Shown here: in pieces, positions 1 to 4,935 of the stretch
Position numbering within the stretch: the first letter of the stretch is position 1
How the letters are laid out: the number at the start of each line of letters is the position of its first letter
Source of the DNA: a virus
Virus record (IMG/VR): IMGVR_UViG_3300035680_000866
Location: 1 to 64,000 of that record
Length of the DNA: 64,000 nt
Direction: 5' to 3' (one strand)
The notes under the pieces: model-generated
The model's input: only the letters and a program-made list of their open reading frames with translations
What the model was told of the DNA's origin: nothing
The model's database searches: none
Program-made: the position numbers and the translations under genes

Positions 1-47
1 ATCTAAGTCTTAGGAGGACCTTGTACTGTCCATTGTACTACAGGGAC
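1..47 (-). tRNA. tRNA-Arg(CCT), 5' part only
   Basis: Cut by the left edge. On the minus strand the acceptor 5' strand GTCCCTG, a D-stem GTAC/GTAC and an anticodon arm with loop CTCCTAA are readable, giving anticodon CCT. The T-arm and acceptor 3' strand lie outside the window. Confidence 0.8.
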
Positions 48-49
48 TA

Positions 50-124
50 TGGCCGGTCTTGAGAGGATCGAACTCCCACCCTCGGTTTCGAAGACCGAGA
101 TGATATCCATTTCACCAAAGACCG
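50..124 (-). tRNA. tRNA-Arg(TCG)
   Basis: Cloverleaf with T-loop TTCGATC, anticodon loop CTTCGAA (anticodon TCG), acceptor CGGTCTT/AAGACCG, discriminator G and encoded CCA. Confidence 0.9.
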
Positions 125-129
125 ATATG

Positions 130-204
130 TGGTACCGCCTACAGGAATCGAACCCATATTCGCAGGGTAGAAGCCTGCCGTATTATCCATTATACGAAAG
201 CGGT
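130..204 (-). tRNA. tRNA-Arg(TCT)
   Basis: T-loop TTCGATT, anticodon stem GCAGG/CCTGC with loop CTTCTAC (anticodon TCT), encoded CCA. One of at least four Arg isoacceptors in the array. Confidence 0.9.
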
Positions 205-205
205 G

Positions 206-295
206 TGGCAGTGAGTGAGAGATTCGAACTCTCGTGCCCCTTACGGAACCATCACCTTTCCAAGATGCGCCAATAGGCCTCTCTGGCAACTCACT
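206..295 (-). tRNA. tRNA-Ser(GGA)
   Basis: Class II tRNA with a long variable arm, T-loop TTCGAAT, anticodon loop TTGGAAA (anticodon GGA), serine-type discriminator G, encoded CCA. Confidence 0.9.
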
Positions 296-301
296 ATTGT
301 T

Positions 302-379
302 TGGTACCCCTGACCGGATTCGAACCGGTACTTGACAATGTTTAAGACTGTTGCCTGCTACCAATTGGGCTACAGGGGC
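302..379 (-). tRNA. tRNA with anticodon TAA (Leu codon UUA), class I shape
   Basis: Good cloverleaf: acceptor GCCCCTG/CAGGGGT, T-arm ACCGG-TTCGAAT-CCGGT, anticodon stem ACAGT/ATTGT with loop CTTAAAC. The anticodon reads TAA, a leucine anticodon, but the variable loop is only 5 nt whereas bacterial tRNA-Leu has a long arm. Amino-acid identity is therefore not certain. Confidence 0.8.
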
Positions 380-536
380 AAATAGGTTTTTGAGAGACCA
401 GCTATCTTTCTCAAGGACTCACTGGCTTGTCTCGTATGAAGGAGTTTAAACTACCTTGTGTTGCTACTGGTGTGTCAGTCTCAAGAATAGGGACCTAGCG
501 CACAAGGGACTCTACTTCAACGTCTATCTCAAAACT
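380..536 (-). other. 157-nt tRNA-array spacer bounded by an inverted repeat
   Basis: No tRNA and no convincing ORF. The spacer is bounded by the 8-bp inverted repeat ttttgaga/tctcaaaa (about 388-395 and 527-534), so a transcript across it could close into one stem-loop domain. It may be a stable RNA or just spacer. Confidence 0.35.
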
Positions 537-612
537 TGGCGTCCCATAGCGGATTCGAACCGCTGTAAATACCGTGAAAGGGTACTATCCTAGGCCTCTA
601 GATGAATGGGAC
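537..612 (-). tRNA. tRNA-Glu(TTC)
   Basis: T-arm AGCGG-TTCGAAT-CCGCT, anticodon loop CTTTCAC (TTC), discriminator G, encoded CCA, acceptor GTCCCAT/ATGGGAC. Confidence 0.9.
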
Positions 613-617
613 ATGTT

Positions 618-692
618 TGGTAGTAACGGTGAGATTCGAACTCACACCGGGCACCGTATGAAGGTGTTGCACAACCATTATGCTACGTTACC
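618..692 (-). tRNA. tRNA with anticodon CAT (Met or Ile2)
   Basis: Loop TTCATAC gives anticodon CAT; T-arm GTGAG-TTCGAAT-CTCAC, encoded CCA. The acceptor starts with a G1-U72 type pair and lacks initiator features. Elongator Met and lysidine-modified Ile cannot be separated by eye. Confidence 0.85.
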
Positions 693-701
693 ATATCAAA
701 A

Positions 702-775
702 CACACTAGCGGAATCGAACCGTTACGCCTCCTGCACTACGTGAGGAAGCGGATGCCCACACTAGTTCTAGTGAG
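702..775 (-). tRNA. degenerate tRNA or tRNA-like RNA
   Basis: A T-loop TTCGATT with a stem and acceptor-like strands (GCTCACT/AGTGTGT, one mismatch) is present. There is no encoded CCA, no regular D-arm and no standard anticodon loop; the middle instead forms CCTC/GAGG. It may be a decayed tRNA. Confidence 0.35.
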
Positions 776-783
776 CTTTGATA

Positions 784-861
784 TGGTAGGACTGTCCGGA
801 TTCGAACCGGAACCTGGCGGATTAAAAGTCCGCTGTGCTAAACCGTTGACACTACAATCCC
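784..861 (-). tRNA. tRNA-Lys(TTT)
   Basis: Anticodon stem GCGGA/TCCGC with loop CTTTTAA (TTT), T-loop TTCGAAT, acceptor GGGATTG/CAGTCCT, encoded CCA. Confidence 0.92.
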
Positions 862-866
862 ATATA

Positions 867-943
867 TGGTCCCTAGCGTCAGATTCGAACTGACACCTCA
901 TCGGTTAAGAGCCGAGTACGCTACCGTTAAACGCCAGCTAGGG
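867..943 (-). tRNA. tRNA-Lys(CTT)
   Basis: Loop CTCTTAA gives anticodon CTT; T-arm GTCAG-TTCGAAT-CTGAC, acceptor CCCTAGC/GCTAGGG, encoded CCA. It is the first mature tRNA downstream of the promoter at 1063-1091. Confidence 0.9.
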
Positions 944-1016
944 TTGTTGCATATTAAATTTGTCTTTAATGTGCCAACCCTAGACCATATACGGGATCTA
1001 AGATTGACACTATCGT

Positions 1017-1040
1017 TTACCTGAACGTTTCATGTCATTA
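1017..1040 (-). CDS. possible 7-codon leader ORF
   Basis: In the leader between the promoter at 1063-1091 and the first tRNA-Lys, a Shine-Dalgarno-like AGAGGT precedes ATG by a normal distance. It opens an ORF encoding only MKRSGKR. It could be a leader peptide or chance; nothing else supports it. Confidence 0.15.
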
Positions 1041-1062
1041 CCTCTTTTGTGTTTAAGTTTCT

Positions 1063-1091
1063 ATTATACAACCTTTTAGGGTAGTTGTCAA
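1063..1091 (-). promoter_or_regulatory. consensus sigma70 promoter for tRNA array
   Basis: Reads TTGACA, 17 nt, TATAAT on the minus strand, a perfect bacterial housekeeping promoter. Transcription would run into tRNA-Lys(CTT) and onward to the left edge. Confidence 0.85.
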
Positions 1092-1194
1092 CCGCATTGA
1101 ATTTGTAAGCTGTTGCGTCCCTCATATCGCAACCATTTTCCCTTGTAATAAAGCCGGCAGGGTCAAGATACGTCACTTGGGCTTTGTCCAGACG

Positions 1195-1314
1195 ATACTC
1201 CAACTGTATTCCGATCTTCCGATCGGACGGGGATCGAACCCGCTACCTTCTACTGTTTTGGTAGTTCGAACATACCTAGACAGCGTGACTCTACTTGCTG
1301 ACACTTACAAAACT
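1195..1314 (-). tRNA. tRNA-like fragment with T-arm and GNRA-type hairpin
   Basis: A clean T-arm (GCGGG-TTCGATC-CCCGT) is followed by the hairpin CCGATC-GGAA-GATCGG in place of an acceptor/CCA end. Upstream there is no matching 5' acceptor strand and no anticodon loop with U33. Not a normal tRNA. The 1092-1195 stretch next to it holds no recognisable gene. Confidence 0.3.
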
Positions 1315-1391
1315 TGGTGGACGATAGTGGAATCGAACCACTGTCACGGCAGGGTTGCTACCGCCTGTTATCCTTTACAACAGTCATCGCC
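1315..1391 (-). tRNA. tRNA with unusual anticodon loop (GCAACCC)
   Basis: Acceptor GGGCGAT/ATCGTCC, D-arm, T-arm AGTGG-TTCGATT-CCACT and CCA are all good. The only sound anticodon stem (CGGTA/TGCCG) leaves loop GCAACCC, with C instead of U at position 33 and a nominal anticodon AAC. Identity unresolved; possibly a decayed or repurposed tRNA. Confidence 0.5.
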
Positions 1392-1399
1392 CATTAACT

Positions 1400-1474
1400 T
1401 GGTGCCCACATATGGAATCGAACCACAATCCCCGGTTTCGTAGACCAGTGTATTATCCATTATACTATGCGGGC
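1400..1474 (-). tRNA. tRNA-Arg(ACG)
   Basis: Loop CTACGAA gives ACG, a substrate for A34-to-inosine editing in bacteria; T-loop TTCGATT, acceptor GCCCGCA/TGTGGGC, CCA encoded. Confidence 0.9.
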
Positions 1475-1483
1475 AAATAAAAC

Positions 1484-1541
1484 AGGATAGCATTTTTGGT
1501 TTCATTAACAGTGAAATTTTTGATTTTGCTGTTGCTATCCT
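1484..1541 (-). ncRNA. structured RNA element, copy 1 (AGGAT...CAGCAA...ATCCTG)
   Basis: Ends pair over 9 bp (AGGATAGCA with TGCTATCCT). CAGCAA begins 10 nt after the first A; an inner hairpin TTTCA/TGAAA sits between A-rich strands; the 3' flank is GTTTTA. Same design as the copies at 2547, 3854, 3999, 27533, 27581 and 27881. Confidence 0.65.
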
Positions 1542-1605
1542 AAAAATTTGTGCTGGGTAGGTGCTCCAGCGCCGATCGTCTTGATATTATCTCACGGCCC
1601 TTGTT
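1542..1605 (-). other. tRNA-array spacer without clear gene
   Basis: Contains one local hairpin (GCTGG/CCAGC) on the minus strand but no T-loop or ORF. Nothing further seen. Confidence 0.3.
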
Positions 1606-1681
1606 TGGTGCCACAAACTGGACTCGAACCAGTAACACACGAATTTTCAATCCGCTGCTCTACCATTGGAGCTATTGTGGC
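1606..1681 (-). tRNA. tRNA-Phe(GAA)
   Basis: Loop TTGAAAA (GAA), T-arm ACTGG-TTCGAGT-CCAGT, acceptor GCCACAA/TTGTGGC, CCA encoded. Confidence 0.9.
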
Positions 1682-1689
1682 AAAATGTT

Positions 1690-1764
1690 TGGTGGAGGCC
1701 GGGGGTATCGAACCCCTCTAGTCACGATGCTTGCAAGGCAACGCCGCAGCCCTCTGCTGCCCCC
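1690..1764 (-). tRNA. tRNA-Ala(TGC)
   Basis: Loop CTTGCAA (TGC), T-loop TTCGATA, CCA encoded. The last acceptor pair and one T-stem pair are mismatched. Confidence 0.85.
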
Positions 1765-1773
1765 AAATTGTAT

Positions 1774-1852
1774 TGGCTCCGTGTGTGAGGATCGAACTCA
1801 CCTAATCATTGATTAACAGTCAAGTCCTTGCACCATGCTTGGATTTCACGGA
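1774..1852 (-). tRNA. tRNA-Asn(GTT)
   Basis: Loop CTGTTAA (GTT), T-arm GTGAG-TTCGATC-CTCAC, discriminator G, CCA encoded. Confidence 0.9.
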
Positions 1853-1860
1853 ATAAATTT

Positions 1861-1935
1861 TGGCGATCCTGCGGGGAATCGAACCCCGATATCCGACTAG
1901 ACAGGCCGGTATAATAACCACTATATGACAGGACC
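1861..1935 (-). tRNA. tRNA-Asp(GTC)
   Basis: Anticodon stem CCGGC/GTCGG with loop CTGTCTA (GTC), discriminator G as in aspartate tRNAs, T-arm CGGGG-TTCGATT-CCCCG, CCA encoded. Confidence 0.9.
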
Positions 1936-1942
1936 ATTAACT

Positions 1943-2029
1943 TGGTGGAGACGACTGGAGTCGAACCAGTAGTGCCTTTCGGGCGGCGGATTTACAGTCC
2001 ACTGGGGTTACCAATTTTCCTACATCTCC
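1943..2029 (-). tRNA. tRNA-Tyr(GTA)
   Basis: Class II variable arm as in bacterial tRNA-Tyr, loop CTGTAAA (GTA), T-loop TTCGACT, acceptor GGAGATG/CGTCTCC, CCA encoded. Confidence 0.9.
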
Positions 2030-2035
2030 ATAACT

Positions 2036-2111
2036 TGGCGCCACAGACGGGAATCGAACCCGCCTAAATCGGATAGACAATCCGGTGCCCTACCCAGAGG
2101 ACTACTGTGGC
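2036..2111 (-). tRNA. tRNA-Asp(GTC), second copy
   Basis: Loop TTGTCTA (GTC), discriminator G, acceptor GCCACAG/CTGTGGC, CCA encoded. It differs from the Asp tRNA at 1861, so it is not a recent duplicate. Confidence 0.85.
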
Positions 2112-2215
2112 AAAACTAATAACACAAGCATAACATTAACCAGTTATGCCTGCCACTCTCATCCCTCGCTGGCAGGGAGACTGAATGCCATCCTACAGTG
2201 CGTTGAGTGTTGTTA
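2112..2215 (-). ncRNA. candidate multi-hairpin RNA in array spacer
   Basis: No T-loop, but the minus strand can form three consecutive hairpins (ACTG/CAGT, CTGCCA/TGGCAG, GCATAAC/GTTATGC) inside a closing AACAC/GTGTT stem, cloverleaf-like in outline. T4 carries stable RNAs of unknown function in its own tRNA cluster. Inference from pairing only. Confidence 0.3.
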
Positions 2216-2218
2216 ACT

Positions 2219-2295
2219 TGGTACTCCGTACGGGACTCGAACCCGTTTTTCCAACTTGAAAGGCTAGCGTCCTAAACCACGTAGACGAACGAAGT
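2219..2295 (-). tRNA. tRNA-Glu(TTC), second copy
   Basis: Loop CTTTCAA (TTC), T-arm ACGGG-TTCGAGT-CCCGT, acceptor ACTTCGT/ACGGAGT, CCA encoded. Discriminator is A, unlike the Glu tRNA at 537 (G). Confidence 0.85.
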
Positions 2296-2301
2296 AAAAT
2301 T

Positions 2302-2410
2302 CTTATACAACTACACACTCACAGGACTCGAACCTGCCAACTGGACTTCTCGTCCAGCTAGATACCACCTCTATCTGCTTGGCCTAAGCATTTGTGTGTA
2401 TGTGTATAAG
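2302..2410 (-). ncRNA. tRNA-like RNA with extended closing stem and extra hairpin
   Basis: A T-arm (GCAGG-TTCGAGT-CCTGT), a D-arm-like hairpin and an anticodon-position hairpin CTGGA-CGAGAAG-TCCAG (no U33) are present. The ends pair as TACACAC/GTGTGTA and continue into a second stem TTCTTATACA/TGTATAAGAA, so there is no free CCA end. An additional hairpin TGCTT/AAGCA precedes the D-arm. It is the first RNA after the promoter at 2472. A tRNA mimic is likelier than a tRNA. Confidence 0.5.
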
Positions 2411-2471
2411 AACTTCTTATACTGTAAATTTTTAAAGAACATTTACATCTAATTGCTTAGTGTATGTGTTA

Positions 2472-2500
2472 ATTATAGCAAGGTTTTACCTCCTTGTCAA
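2472..2500 (-). promoter_or_regulatory. consensus sigma70 promoter in tRNA array
   Basis: TTGACA, 17 nt, TATAAT on the minus strand. The transcript begins in the AT-rich leader before the tRNA-like RNA at 2302-2410. Confidence 0.85.
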
Positions 2501-2546
2501 TAGTCTTTGCAACTATTTTTGTTGTATTTTAACAACACTATTAAAC

Positions 2547-2607
2547 AGGATACTGTTTGCTTTTCACAGCCAAAAAGTGAAATATTTTGGTTTGCTGTAA
2601 GTATCCT
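2547..2607 (-). ncRNA. structured RNA element, copy 2
   Basis: Closing stem AGGATACT/AGTATCCT, CAGCAA at the same 10-nt offset as the other copies, inner hairpin TTTCAC/GTGAAA, and 3' flank GTTTAA. It lies just beyond the promoter at 2472, between that promoter and tRNA-Gly. Confidence 0.65.
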
Positions 2608-2611
2608 AAAC

Positions 2612-2685
2612 TGGTGCGGGGTAAGGGAATCGAACCCTTAACTACTGGGTGGAAGCCAGTGATCTTACCATTAAACGAACCACGC
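2612..2685 (-). tRNA. tRNA-Gly(TCC)
   Basis: Anticodon stem ACTGG/CCAGT with loop CTTCCAC (TCC), T-arm AAGGG-TTCGATT-CCCTT, CCA encoded; one acceptor mismatch. Confidence 0.88.
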
Positions 2686-2691
2686 ATAAAC

Positions 2692-2769
2692 TTGGCCCTC
2701 GAGGTGTATGTCGCAGTACACATTACTAACTATTGGCAAGGGTGTATACGGCCCCGCTTAACTCAAGGA
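2692..2769 (-). tRNA. degenerate tRNA
   Basis: Acceptor strands TCCTTGA/TCGAGGG pair fully with wobbles and a CCA is encoded. The T-arm is aberrant (stem GTGTA/TACAC, loop without TTC) and no anticodon loop with U33 is visible. Likely a decayed tRNA. Confidence 0.35.
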
Positions 2770-2775
2770 TAAAAT

Positions 2776-2851
2776 TGGTGCAACCTGTAGGGATCGAACC
2801 TACTTCAATGGCTCTTCAGACCACCGCTATGACCACATCAGCTAAAGTTGC
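2776..2851 (-). tRNA. tRNA-Phe(GAA), second copy
   Basis: Loop CTGAAGA (GAA, G37), T-arm GTAGG-TTCGATC-CCTAC, acceptor GCAACTT/AGGTTGC, CCA encoded. Sequence differs from the Phe tRNA at 1606. Confidence 0.8.
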
Positions 2852-2858
2852 ATTGTAT

Positions 2859-2934
2859 TGGTGCCCCAGTCCGGAATCGAACCGACTTCCCCTGCTTACA
2901 AGACAGGACCTCATCCATTAAAGGCTTCAAGGGC
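2859..2934 (-). tRNA. tRNA-Thr(TGT)
   Basis: Anticodon stem CCTGT/GCAGG with loop CTTGTAA (TGT), T-loop TTCGATT, CCA encoded. Confidence 0.9.
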
Positions 2935-2941
2935 AATAAAC

Positions 2942-3018
2942 TGGAACATCGGGTGGGACTCGAACCCACGACTGGACGGATTTGCAATCCGCTACATTGG
3001 CCGCTCTGTCACCGATGC
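2942..3018 (-). tRNA. tRNA-Cys(GCA)
   Basis: Loop TTGCAAA (GCA) with the cysteine-specific discriminator U73; T-arm GTGGG-TTCGAGT-CCCAC, acceptor GCATCGG/CCGATGT. Confidence 0.92.
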
Positions 3019-3024
3019 ATAAAC

Positions 3025-3103
3025 TGGTCTGTGTGGCAGGATTCGAACCTGCGACCTCCGACTTCCAAGGCCGGCCGTCTGACCTGACTGACATTACACA
3101 CAG
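3025..3103 (-). tRNA. tRNA-Pro(TGG)
   Basis: Anticodon arm CCGGC-CTTGGAA-GTCGG (TGG), T-arm GCAGG-TTCGAAT-CCTGC, acceptor CTGTGTG/CACACAG, CCA encoded. Confidence 0.92.
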
Positions 3104-3110
3104 ATAAAAT

Positions 3111-3185
3111 TGGTAGCCACGGACAATTTCGAAATGTCGACTCCCGCCTTATCAAGACGGTACTCTGCCTCTGAGTTACGTGGCC
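3111..3185 (-). tRNA. tRNA-Ile(GAT)
   Basis: Loop TTGATAA (GAT), T-arm GACAT-TTCGAAA-TTGTC, acceptor GGCCACG/CGTGGCT, CCA encoded. It ends 5 nt before the stop codon of the endonuclease gene. Confidence 0.9.
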
Positions 3186-3190
3186 ATAAA

Positions 3191-3592
3191 TTACCACTCT
3201 GCGTATTCTGTTATTATACGAGAGTTTTTATCTTTTCTTTTTGTTGATTCTACACATCGCAGTTTAACTTCTTTTACATCGCATATTTCTGCAATAGGAA
3301 CGAGATATACTTTATCTAATTCATTTACATAGACTGCAATATAATCGATGTTACTTTCATTGTAAGAAACTCTATTTGTAAATGTGTTTTGAGATAGTTT
3401 AATTGTAACTATTCCGTTACTTTCTAACGATCTAAACTTAACTTGAATTCGTAAAAGTTTACCGTCGTGTCTATCTAACACATAATCATAAGGACAACCT
3501 TGTGGCATTTTGCCAGTCCAATATCCTCTTTTGGCAGAAACGAGCACAAATGCTGCTTCTCCTATTTCACCTTTTTCGTTTGATATACTCAT
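3191..3592 (-). CDS. PD-(D/E)XK endonuclease, likely homing-type
   Basis: 133 aa. A GExGE element near the N-terminus is followed by PYDYVLD and, some 17 residues later, QVKF. Together these give the catalytic order E...D...(Q/E)xK of PD-(D/E)XK nucleases of the PF11645 type, whose best-known relative is the cyanobacterial tRNA-intron enzyme I-Ssp6803I. The gene sits inside the tRNA array, between a complete tRNA-Ile and a truncated tRNA-Gly-like sequence whose 3' end overlaps its ribosome-binding site. That position suits an enzyme that targets or spreads within tRNA genes. No intron is visible. Family call is from motifs. Confidence 0.7.
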   Translation of the reverse strand: MSISNEKGEIGEAAFVLVSAKRGYWTGKMPQGCPYDYVLDRHDGKLLRIQVKFRSLESNGIVTIKLSQNTFTNRVSYNESNIDYIAVYVNELDKVYLVPIAEICDVKEVKLRCVESTKRKDKNSRIITEYAEW

Positions 3593-3600
3593 AGTGTTCT

Positions 3601-3663
3601 CCTACAAGTATTTATAACGCTCGCCAGGAAAGCGATTGTTATACCATTTAACTACAAGAGGAA
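3601..3663 (-). pseudogene. truncated tRNA-Gly(TCC)-like sequence
   Basis: The minus strand gives acceptor-like TTCCTCT, a D-arm and an anticodon arm TCGC-TTTCCTG-GCGA (TCC), but no T-arm. The sequence runs instead into AGGAGAAC, the ribosome-binding site of the endonuclease gene. It looks like a tRNA whose 3' third was replaced by that gene. Confidence 0.5.
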
Positions 3664-3676
3664 TAAACTGCTTAGG

Positions 3677-3747
3677 GGTGACTAACGGGATTTGAACCCG
3701 TACTGACAAGGTCACAACATGTAGTGCTACCATTACACTATAGCCAC
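3677..3747 (-). tRNA. tRNA-His(GTG)
   Basis: Loop TTGTGAC (GTG) and the histidine-type discriminator C73; T-arm ACGGG-TTCAAAT-CCCGT, acceptor GTGGCTA/TAGTCAC. The terminal CCA is not fully encoded. Confidence 0.8.
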
Positions 3748-3770
3748 ACCTAAGAAGTCTAACAAAATAT

Positions 3771-3844
3771 TGGCACCCGGACTAGGGATCGAACCTAGGC
3801 TAACAGAGTCAAAGTCTGTTGTGCTACCATTACACAATCCGGGA
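3771..3844 (-). tRNA. tRNA-Gln(TTG)
   Basis: Anticodon arm ACAGA-CTTTGAC-TCTGT (TTG), T-arm CTAGG-TTCGATC-CCTAG, CCA encoded. Base pair 1-72 is a T-T mismatch. Confidence 0.88.
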
Positions 3845-3853
3845 ACAAAAAAC

Positions 3854-3908
3854 AGGATGCTTATTTTTCAATTAAAAGTTGAATTTTTTGATTTGCTGGA
3901 CGCATCCT
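3854..3908 (-). ncRNA. structured RNA element, copy 3
   Basis: Closing stem AGGATGC/GCATCCT, CAGCAA at 10 nt, inner hairpin TTCAA/TTGAA, 3' flank GTTTTT. Sits between tRNA-Gln and tRNA-Trp. Confidence 0.65.
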
Positions 3909-3913
3909 AAAAC

Positions 3914-3988
3914 TGGCATACCCCCTTGGATTTGAACCAAGCCTAACGGTTTTGGAGACCGGCGTGCTGCCGCTGACACTAGGGATAC
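3914..3988 (-). tRNA. tRNA-Trp(CCA)
   Basis: Loop CTCCAAA (CCA) with tryptophan-type discriminator G, T-arm CTTGG-TTCAAAT-CCAAG, acceptor GTATCCC/GGGGTAT, CCA end encoded. Confidence 0.9.
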
Positions 3989-3998
3989 ATAATAAAAC

Positions 3999-4058
3999 AG
4001 GATCAACTTTGGTTTTTTTGAATAATAAAAAAGTTTTTAAGTTTGCTGAACTGATCCT
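3999..4058 (-). ncRNA. structured RNA element, copy 4
   Basis: Closing stem AGGATCA/TGATCCT, CAGCAA at 10 nt, A/T-rich interior, 3' flank GTTTTA. Sits between tRNA-Trp and the oversized tRNA-like gene. Confidence 0.6.
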
Positions 4059-4063
4059 AAAAC

Positions 4064-4179
4064 TGGTACGACCGGTAGGTCTCGAACCTACAAGAGCACG
4101 GTAACTATGTTATGTGCCCCTTCCCCTGACCTATGCTATGAGCATAACGGGAGGTCTGCCATATTCCACTTACGGTCGC
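4064..4179 (-). tRNA. oversized tRNA with giant variable arm
   Basis: Acceptor GCGACCG/CGGTCGT, T-arm GTAGG-TTCGAGA-CCTAC and CCA are regular, but the gene is about 113 nt without CCA. A hairpin with loop CTCATAG would give anticodon CAT. A further 8-bp stem (AGGGGCAC/GTGCTCTT) with an inner TAAC/GTTA hairpin occupies the variable region. GACCT/AGGTC could close a longer anticodon arm with an insertion. Identity and function uncertain. Confidence 0.45.
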
Positions 4180-4187
4180 ATAATGTA

Positions 4188-4216
4188 ATTATACAATCTT
4201 ATGTAGAATTTGTCAA
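4188..4216 (-). promoter_or_regulatory. consensus sigma70 promoter in tRNA array
   Basis: TTGACA, 17 nt, TATAAT on the minus strand, directly upstream of the oversized tRNA. Confidence 0.85.
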
Positions 4217-4222
4217 TTGTCT

Positions 4223-4314
4223 TGGCGGAAAGCAGAGGAGTCGAACCCCATCCCATTTCTGAGAACCCAGTTTTCAAGGCTGGTCGCAGGACCAACCCCG
4301 CTGCATTACTTTCC
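4223..4314 (-). tRNA. tRNA-Ser(TGA)
   Basis: Class II with long variable arm, loop CTTGAAA (TGA), discriminator G, acceptor GGAAAGT/GCTTTCC, CCA encoded. Confidence 0.9.
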
Positions 4315-4323
4315 ATTTAAACT

Positions 4324-4399
4324 TGGTCTCGCATGAAGGACTCGAACCTTCGAAATCCTGGCCCCAAACCAGGTGGCATAGCCGCTAACCGAATGCGAG
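4324..4399 (-). tRNA. tRNA-Pro(TGG), second copy
   Basis: Anticodon arm CCTGG-TTTGGGG-CCAGG (TGG), T-arm GAAGG-TTCGAGT-CCTTC, acceptor CTCGCAT/ATGCGAG, CCA encoded. Confidence 0.85.
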
Positions 4400-4406
4400 A
4401 TAAAAT

Positions 4407-4495
4407 TGGTGGAGCCTGAAGGAATTGAACCTCTTGCCAGCCACCCCACTTAATAATGGCTACCAGGTTACAGCTGGCAATGGGGGACAAGCTCC
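4407..4495 (-). ncRNA. tRNA-like RNA with H-type pseudoknot
   Basis: Acceptor GGAGCTT/AGGCTCC, a T-arm with loop TTCAATT and an encoded CCA are present. In place of D and anticodon arms, CCCCA pairs with TGGGG (4481-4485 with 4444-4448) and TTGCCAGC pairs with GCTGGCAA (4473-4480 with 4434-4441). The two helices interleave, as in an H-type pseudoknot. It could be charged or CCA-processed yet cannot read a codon in the normal way. Confidence 0.5.
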
Positions 4496-4709
4496 AAATT
4501 GTTAACACTCTCTTTCGAAAGTGCTTATTAAAACAAACTGTTACGCTATGCGTCCTGTTCTGATTCAGAGTCAGCAGGTACCAATTTGCTTTAATAACTA
4601 GTATTTTTTTATCCACATAAGGATAAGCCATCCACTAGTCCGCCCGTTTAGAACATGTTTTAAGTGCGTTCCCCGGGCCTCGTTCCCGTACTATATTACA
4701 CTTTGCGAT
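4496..4709. other. spacer between tRNA array and first small ORF
   Basis: No T-loop, promoter or terminator was recognised. One small hairpin (CACT..AGTG with TTCG) lies near 4505-4523. Reading frames through it look non-coding. Confidence 0.3.
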
Positions 4710-4859
4710 CTACGACCGCCCTTGAGCAATCTCTCGCTTCCTACTTGCTTCGTAATACGCAGTTGCACGTTGTAACTTTTCCAAAATCATCTTGCGAAGA
4801 TCTTGTTTAGTTAAAGTATGCGCTTTTGTAAACTCAGCTTGTCTCTTCAAATCTGTCAT
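4710..4859 (-). CDS. small basic protein, unknown
   Basis: 49 aa, starting MTDLKRQAEF and rich in Lys/Arg/Glu, probably one long helix (KMILEKLQRATAYYEASRKRE). The start at 4859 has a good Shine-Dalgarno (AAGGAAG). The reading frame continues upstream, but that part crosses a transcription terminator and is unlikely to be translated. Function unknown. Confidence 0.5.
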   Translation of the reverse strand: MTDLKRQAEFTKAHTLTKQDLRKMILEKLQRATAYYEASRKREIAQGRS

Positions 4860-4875
4860 TCTTCCTTGCGGAAAA

Positions 4876-4906
4876 CAAAAAACCCCAGGGTTTTTAATCC
4901 TAGGGT
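4876..4906 (-). terminator. intrinsic terminator
   Basis: Minus-strand hairpin ACCCTAGG/CCTGGGGT (8 bp, one G-U) with an A-rich loop and a TTTTTT tail. It would end the transcript from the promoter at 5142-5170. Confidence 0.75.
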
Positions 4907-4935
4907 CCTTGAAGTTTGTTGTGTTAACTTGTGTG

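Noticed and set aside
47-3197. Open reading frames of 60-105 aa running through the tRNA array on both strands
   Set aside because: They pass through cloverleaf tRNA genes, have no ribosome-binding sites and odd composition; treated as shadows.
3111-3663. Group I intron around the PD-(D/E)XK gene
   Set aside because: tRNA-Ile next to it is intact and no conserved intron core was recognised; only a truncated tRNA is seen.
4317-4631. 104-aa frame starting MAYPYVDKKI
   Set aside because: Runs through tRNA-Pro and the pseudoknotted tRNA-like RNA; no ribosome-binding site.
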